Source: Rhodobacter sp. (GTDB taxonomy: Bacteria; Pseudomonadota; Alphaproteobacteria; Rhodobacterales; Rhodobacteraceae). Taken from it: a stretch of 64,000 nt of DNA. The stretch spans positions 1 to 64,000 of the forward strand of contig JAIYAE010000020.1 of assembly GCA_027489175.1 (NCBI GenBank). The letters run 5' to 3'. Position numbers and translations under genes: made by a program. Of this stretch, positions 60,154 to 64,000 are shown piece after piece. The notes below the pieces were generated by a model. The model ran no database searches, had not been told where the DNA came from, and saw nothing but the letters and a program-made list of their open reading frames with translations. Within the stretch, counting starts at the first letter, position 1, and every line of letters begins with the position of its first letter.

Positions 60154-61243
60154 TCGAGGGCAGGCCAAGCGCCACGCCCACCGCTTCATAGGTCAGCTTT
60201 CCGGCATGGACATTCAGGCCGTTCAAAAGGTGCCTGTCCTCGGCGCAGGCCTTTTTCCAGCCCTTGTCGGCAAGGGCCAGCATGAAAGGCATTGTAGCGT
60301 TGCTGAGCGCTTGCGTGGACGTCCGTGCCACGGCCCCCGGCATGTTGGCGACGCAGTAATGCATGATCCCGTCCACCTCATAGATCGGGTCCTGGTGGGT
60401 GGTGGCTTTAGACGTCTCAAAGCAGCCGCCTTGGTCGATGGCCACATCAACCAACGCTGCGCCAGGCTTCAGTTCTTTCAGTTGGGCCTTCGAGATCAGC
60501 TTGGGCGCCGCCGCCCCCGGGATCAAAACGGCGCCAATGATGAGGTCAGCCTCACGCGCCAGGGCGATGGTGTTCCCGGCACTGGCATAGGCGTTCTTGA
60601 ACGCCCCGCCGAACACGTCATCCAGATAGCGCAGCCGGTTGATCGATCGGTCGATGACCGTGACATCCGCGCCCATTCCGGCGGCGATCTTGGCGGCATG
60701 GGTGCCGACGACCCCGCCGCCGATGACCAGAACCTTCGCAGGCAAAACGCCCGGCACACCGCCGAGGAGCACGCCGCGCCCACCATTGGCCTTTTGCAGC
60801 GTCCAGGCGCCGACCTGCGGGGCAAGTCGCCCCGCAACCTCGGACATCGGGGCGAGGAGGGGCAGGCCGCCCCGGTCATCCGTCACCGTTTCATAGGCGA
60901 TGCAGGTGGCACCCGATTTGAGAAGATCCTTCGTCTGCGCCGGATCGGGGGCAAGGTGGAGGTAGGTGAACAGCAGCTGGCCCTCGCGCAGGCGCTTCCG
61001 CTCCACCGCCTGGGGTTCCTTGACCTTCACGATCATGTCTGACTTTTCGAACACCTCTTCGGCGGTGTCGACGATCTTCGCGCCGGCCGACTTATAATCG
61101 GCATCGGTGAAACCTGCGCCGACCCCTGCGCCTTTCTCGATCATCACCTTGTGGCCATGCGCTACTGCTTCGCGCGCGGCGTCGGGGGTCATGCCGACCC
61201 GGAATTCCTGCGGCTTGATCTCTTTCGGGCAACCGATTTTCAT
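60125..61243 (-). CDS. ald: Alanine dehydrogenase
   Basis: 372 residues from ATG 61243. MKIGCPKEIKPQEFRVGMTP is the family start; VKVKEPQAVERKRLREGQLLFTYLHLA holds the substrate Lys and LHLA the catalytic His; VLVIGGGVVGTHAAKIAAGMGADVTVID binds NAD; the AS-like STQALSNATMPFML end is typical. It interconverts L-alanine and pyruvate plus ammonia. Divergent from an Lrp-family gene. Confidence 0.97.
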   Translation of the reverse strand: MKIGCPKEIKPQEFRVGMTPDAAREAVAHGHKVMIEKGAGVGAGFTDADYKSAGAKIVDTAEEVFEKSDMIVKVKEPQAVERKRLREGQLLFTYLHLAPDPAQTKDLLKSGATCIAYETVTDDRGGLPLLAPMSEVAGRLAPQVGAWTLQKANGGRGVLLGGVPGVLPAKVLVIGGGVVGTHAAKIAAGMGADVTVIDRSINRLRYLDDVFGGAFKNAYASAGNTIALAREADLIIGAVLIPGAAAPKLISKAQLKELKPGAALVDVAIDQGGCFETSKATTHQDPIYEVDGIMHYCVANMPGAVARTSTQALSNATMPFMLALADKGWKKACAEDRHLLNGLNVHAGKLTYEAVGVALGLPSITGAEALAL

Positions 61244-61340
61244 GTGCTGTCTCCCTGCGGACATTGGTCCCTGATGGGATCAGTCTTTGCCGGTTGGCGC
61301 GCAGATACTTTGATTTCTGCATGACGCCACAGCGGTTTCA

Positions 61341-61355
61341 CGGTAGAATTTACCG
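61341..61355. promoter_or_regulatory. Candidate Lrp-type operator between ald and lrp
   Basis: CGGTA-N5-TACCG dyad with an AATT-containing centre, 37 nt upstream of the Lrp-family start and 98 nt upstream of ald. Lrp/AldR proteins usually control a divergent ald gene from such sites. Confidence 0.5.
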
Positions 61356-61391
61356 CGTAGTCGGCTTTTCATCGAAGAAGTTACCAGGAAC

Positions 61392-61850
61392 ATGGACCTA
61401 GACGCCACAGACCGCCGCATCCTGACCGTGCTGCAAAAGCAAGGCCGGATCACCAATGCCGAGTTGAGCGAGATGGTGAACCTCTCCCCCTCTGCCTGCC
61501 ACCGCCGGGTGCAACGGTTGGAGGAAGAGGGGTATATCGCCGGTTACGTCGCCCTTCTGGACACCCGAAAGCTGGGTCGGCTGACGACGGTATTTGTGGA
61601 AATCACCCTGCAAAGTCAGGCGGAAGACCTGCTTGACGCGTTCGAGCGTGAGGTGGCCCGCGTGCCTGACCTTCTCGAATGCCATCTGATGGCGGGGACA
61701 GCTGATTACCTTCTGAAGATCATGGCTGAGGATACCGAGGATTTCGCCCGCATTCACCGGCAATTCCTGTCCCGTCTGCCGGGGGTGCGGCAGATGCAGT
61801 CCTCGTTTGCGCTGCGGACGGTGGTTCGGACGACGGCGCTATCGGTCTGA
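61392..61850 (+). CDS. Lrp/AsnC family transcriptional regulator (AldR-like)
   Basis: 152 residues. HTH DRRILTVLQKQGRITNAELSEMVNLSPSACHRRVQRLEEEGYIAGYVALLD followed by the RAM ligand domain (VFVEITLQSQAEDLLDAFEREVARVPDLLECHLMAGTADYLLKIMAEDTEDFARIH). Divergent position suggests it activates ald in response to alanine. ACCAGGAAC precedes ATG 61392. Confidence 0.92.
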   Translation: MDLDATDRRILTVLQKQGRITNAELSEMVNLSPSACHRRVQRLEEEGYIAGYVALLDTRKLGRLTTVFVEITLQSQAEDLLDAFEREVARVPDLLECHLMAGTADYLLKIMAEDTEDFARIHRQFLSRLPGVRQMQSSFALRTVVRTTALSV

Positions 61851-61853
61851 CGG

Positions 61854-61912
61854 GCACGAGTTTTCTGCGAAAACTCGATGATGGGACCCGAGTTTTCGCA
61901 GAAAACTCGTGC
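61854..61912. repeat. Nested 24-bp palindrome, probable bidirectional terminator
   Basis: Arms 61854-61877 and 61889-61912 are perfect reverse complements (24 bp) around an 11-nt centre. Each arm is itself a hairpin (CGAGTTTTC-tgc-GAAAACTCG). The core GAGTTTTC-gca-GAAAACTC matches the element at 31106-31124 with one substitution per arm. It sits between the converging lrp and epimerase genes, 4 nt from the lrp stop. Confidence 0.8.
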
Positions 61913-61913
61913 T

Positions 61914-62927
61914 TCAAACACGGTAATGCTCGCGATACCAGGCGACAAAGGCCGCGACGCCCTCGCGCACGGATGTTTCGGGCTGGTAGCCGGTCAGCCG
62001 TTTCAGAAGGCCGCAATCGGCCCAGGTTTCCGGCACGTCGCCCTTCTGCATCTCCATGAAATTCTTAGCGACCGTCACGCCAAGCGCGCGTTCGACTTCG
62101 GACACGAACTCCATCAGCGGCACGCGGGTGCTGTTGCCGATGTTGACCGTGCGGAACGGGGCGGCCAGGCTGAGGCTGTCGCCGGGTAGGATGTCTTCCG
62201 GCGTCGCGGGCTGAACCGGCGGCTGGTCCACCAGAAGGCGGATGCCGCGGACCAGATCGGTCACATAGGTGAAATCCCGCGCCATCTGGCCATGGTTGTA
62301 GATGTCGATGGCCTCCCCCTCCAGCGCAGCCTTCACGAACTTGAAAAGGGCCATGTCAGGCCGGCCCCAGGGGCCATAGACGGTGAAAAAGCGGAACATC
62401 GTCACCGGCAGCTTCCACAGATGGGCGTAAGAATGCGCCATCGCCTCATTCGCCTTCTTCGTGGCCGCATAAAGAGTCAGCGGCATGTCGGTCTTATGCA
62501 CCTCGGCAAAGGGCATGTCCGGGTTGGCCCCATAGACCGATGAAGTTGAGGCCATCAGCAGATGCTGAACCCCGAATGCCCGCGCGCATTCCAGCACATT
62601 GAACGCGCCCAGCAGGTTCGCCTCGACATAGGCGCGCGGGTTTTCCAGGGAATAGCGCACCCCGGCCTGTGCGGCGAGGTGGATGATGATATCCGGCTGC
62701 TCTCTTTCGCAGAGGGTCTGCAACCGGGACATGTCTTCCAGCATCCCCTCTTCACAGGTGAAACTGGGCGACTGCAGCAGGATCTGGTGGCGCGCGCGCT
62801 TCAGCGCTGGGTCGTAATAGGGCGTCATCCCGTCATAGCCGATGACGCGGAACCCATCCTTCAGCATCAGCTGTGCAAGGTGAAAGCCGATGAACCCGGC
62901 GGTGCCCGTAATCAAGACGCTGCGCAT
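61914..62927 (-). CDS. NAD-dependent epimerase (UDP-glucuronate 4-epimerase-like)
   Basis: 337 residues from ATG 62927, GGGGG upstream. MRSVLITGTAGFIGFHLAQLML is the NAD motif, LAAQAGVRYSLENPRAYVEANLLGAFNVLE and STSSVYGANPDMPF and the catalytic YAATKKANE follow; the HxxxxRFFTVYGPWGRPDMALFKF run is typical of UDP-glucuronate/galacturonate epimerases. Probably supplies UDP-galacturonate for surface polysaccharide. No glycan cluster is adjacent. Confidence 0.88.
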   Translation of the reverse strand: MRSVLITGTAGFIGFHLAQLMLKDGFRVIGYDGMTPYYDPALKRARHQILLQSPSFTCEEGMLEDMSRLQTLCEREQPDIIIHLAAQAGVRYSLENPRAYVEANLLGAFNVLECARAFGVQHLLMASTSSVYGANPDMPFAEVHKTDMPLTLYAATKKANEAMAHSYAHLWKLPVTMFRFFTVYGPWGRPDMALFKFVKAALEGEAIDIYNHGQMARDFTYVTDLVRGIRLLVDQPPVQPATPEDILPGDSLSLAAPFRTVNIGNSTRVPLMEFVSEVERALGVTVAKNFMEMQKGDVPETWADCGLLKRLTGYQPETSVREGVAAFVAWYREHYRV

Positions 62928-62951
62928 GTCTGCCCCCAAGGTCTCATGAAA

Positions 62952-62977
62952 AACCCCCGGCCTTGCGGACGGGGGTT
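62952..62977 (-). terminator. Terminator after rpsU
   Basis: AACCCCCG (62952-62959) pairs with CGGGGGTT (62970-62977). On the minus strand it ends in TTTTTC, 38 nt after the rpsU stop. Confidence 0.85.
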
Positions 62978-63015
62978 GATCGGGCGGGTATCGCTACCCC
63001 AGTGTCGCTGACGTC

Positions 63016-63222
63016 TTAAAGACCGCCTTCGCGCTGAAGCTTCTTCCGGGCAAGTTTCCTTGCACGGCGGACTGCTTCGGCCTGTTCGCGTGCTTTCTTG
63101 ACGGAGGGCTTCTCGAAATGCTGCTTGAGCTTCATTTCCCGAAACACCCCTTCGCGCTGAAGTTTCTTCTTCAGGGCACGGAGAGCCTGTTCGACGTTGT
63201 TGTCGCGGACGCTGACCTGCAT
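63016..63222 (-). CDS. rpsU: 30S ribosomal protein S21
   Basis: 68 residues, very basic. [61 protein letters not shown] is a full S21, which helps the 30S subunit with mRNA selection. Length is normal for alphaproteobacteria. A strong terminator follows. Confidence 0.97.
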   Translation of the reverse strand: MQVSVRDNNVEQALRALKKKLQREGVFREMKLKQHFEKPSVKKAREQAEAVRRARKLARKKLQREGGL

Positions 63223-63329
63223 GTGGTTGTCACCACCTTCCTAAGTTAGAGTTGCACTATGATGTGCAGGCCCGCGCCCTATAACAAAGCGGGGGTGGCT
63301 TGTCCACCGAACTGGAAACGGGGGTTAGG

Positions 63330-64000
63330 ATGACCGAAGACACCAAAGACCGGGTTCTGGACGCGGCCCTTGTCCATGTGCCGTTTGACGGCTGGTCGGA
63401 CCGCACGCTGAAGGCCGCACTGGCCGATGCCGGGGTGGCCGCTGGTCTTGGCAAGGCGCTTTTCCCGCGCGGCGGGGTTGACCTGGCGCTGGCCTATCAC
63501 GCGCGCGGCGATGCCGAGATGCTGGCCAAACTGGCCGAGACCGACCTTGCCGCCCTGCGGTTTCGTGACCGCATCGCCAGGGCCGTGCAGATCCGGCTTG
63601 AGCTTGCGGATCAAGAGCTTGTGCGCCGCGGTAGCACCCTCTTTTCCTTGCCGAACCACGCCGCTGACGGGGCCAAGGCCGTCTGGGGCACGGCGGACAA
63701 GATCTGGACGGCGCTGGGCGATACCTCCACCGATGTGAACTGGTACACCAAGCGCGCGACACTGTCGGCGGTCTATGGCGCGACGGTGCTCTATTGGCTG
63801 GGCGACACCTCGCCCGGGCAGCAGGCGACATGGGAGTTTCTGGATCGCCGCATCGACGGCGTGATGCAGATCGAGACGCTGAAGGCCAAGGTCAGGGAAA
63901 ATCCGCTGGGCAAGGCGATTCTTGCCGGTCCCGGAAAGGTTCTGGCAACCTTCCGCAAGCCAAGAATGCCAGATGACCTGCCCGGCCGCCAGAACGGCTG
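63330..64000 (+). CDS. COQ9 family ubiquinone biosynthesis protein (stop lies past the window edge)
   Basis: 223 codons are readable from ATG 63330 (GGGGG upstream) and the last base pair TG opens the next codon, so the stop is probably just beyond the edge. N-terminal TetR-like helices (TKDRVLDAALVHVPFDGWSDRTLKAALADAG), FPRGGVDLALAYHARGD, and KAVWGTADKIWTALGDTSTDVNWYTKRATLSAVYGATVLYWLGDTSPG are the COQ9 motifs. COQ9 binds quinone intermediates and supports COQ7 in Q synthesis. Confidence 0.92.
   Translation, partial: MTEDTKDRVLDAALVHVPFDGWSDRTLKAALADAGVAAGLGKALFPRGGVDLALAYHARGDAEMLAKLAETDLAALRFRDRIARAVQIRLELADQELVRRGSTLFSLPNHAADGAKAVWGTADKIWTALGDTSTDVNWYTKRATLSAVYGATVLYWLGDTSPGQQATWEFLDRRIDGVMQIETLKAKVRENPLGKAILAGPGKVLATFRKPRMPDDLPGRQNG

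Overview
The window reads as a chromosomal segment of an alphaproteobacterium of the Rhodobacter/Paracoccus group (order Rhodobacterales). The evidence is high GC, a petABC bc1 operon with a Tat-type Rieske protein, an aa3-oxidase subunit IV of about 50 residues, COQ9 and UbiH-type ubiquinone proteins, and short intergenic spaces with many ATGA overlaps. I see no prophage, transposase, tRNA, rRNA or CRISPR array. Most of it is ordinary housekeeping and metabolic sequence. All product names come from reading motifs by eye; no database search was run.

Layout. 0-5.2 kb: L36, a PaiB-like flavoprotein, a GST and petABC. 5.2-8.6 kb: thiBPQ thiamine importer behind a TPP riboswitch. 8.7-11.2 kb: two TerC-family membrane proteins, each preceded by the same conserved, apparently structured RNA leader. 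11.3-13.0 kb: aroC and an unknown gene. 13.0-26.2 kb: a catabolic island (below). 26.3-28.4 kb: zur, a 33-residue membrane ORF and znuCB, without znuA. 28.5-35.4 kb: UbiH-type hydroxylase, amidase, aminotransferase, ftsK. 35.7-42.3 kb: Ser/Thr kinase, outer-membrane beta-barrel, dadA, lolA, SLT lysozyme-like lipoprotein, hspQ and a STAS/RsbW-like pair. 42.5-49.3 kb: gamma-glutamyltransferase, free methionine-R-sulfoxide reductase, homocysteine methyltransferase, pseudouridine synthase, glutamate-synthase-like flavoprotein, aldehyde dehydrogenase. 49.5-52.0 kb: mobAB with two accessory genes. 52-64 kb: lipoprotein, cox subunit IV, MBL hydrolase, acyl-CoA dehydrogenase, Sua5, GST, mscL, MsrQ-like protein, TetR module, ald/Lrp pair, nucleotide-sugar epimerase, rpsU and COQ9.

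The most interesting region is 13.0-26.2 kb. A SorC-type regulator sits among mtnK (methylthioribose kinase), mtnA (methylthioribose-1-phosphate isomerase), a ribose-type ABC importer, a split transketolase, a RuBisCO-like protein, a class II aldolase/short-chain dehydrogenase fusion and an HpaI-type aldolase. The two divergent promoters share TTGTCAA-type boxes, one of them a 26-bp palindrome. I infer a dedicated system that imports a 5-substituted pentose (5-methylthioribose or 5-deoxyribose), phosphorylates and isomerises it with MtnK/MtnA, and then either isomerises it with the RuBisCO-like protein for cleavage by the transketolase, or cleaves it with the class II aldolase. The combination of RuBisCO-like protein and split transketolase downstream of MtnKA is not a pathway I know as described.

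The second item is the pair of terC leaders. Each has about 88 nt of conserved core closed by a 7-bp GC helix, with one hairpin whose sequence differs completely between copies while its position is kept. A conserved GCUGACCC box downstream can pair with the Shine-Dalgarno sequence in both. It does not match the yybP-ykoY manganese riboswitch as I know it. Other points are palindromic repeat families shared between distant intergenic regions, one GC-rich element that appears to encode the ThiP N-terminus, and a compact TetR operator array.
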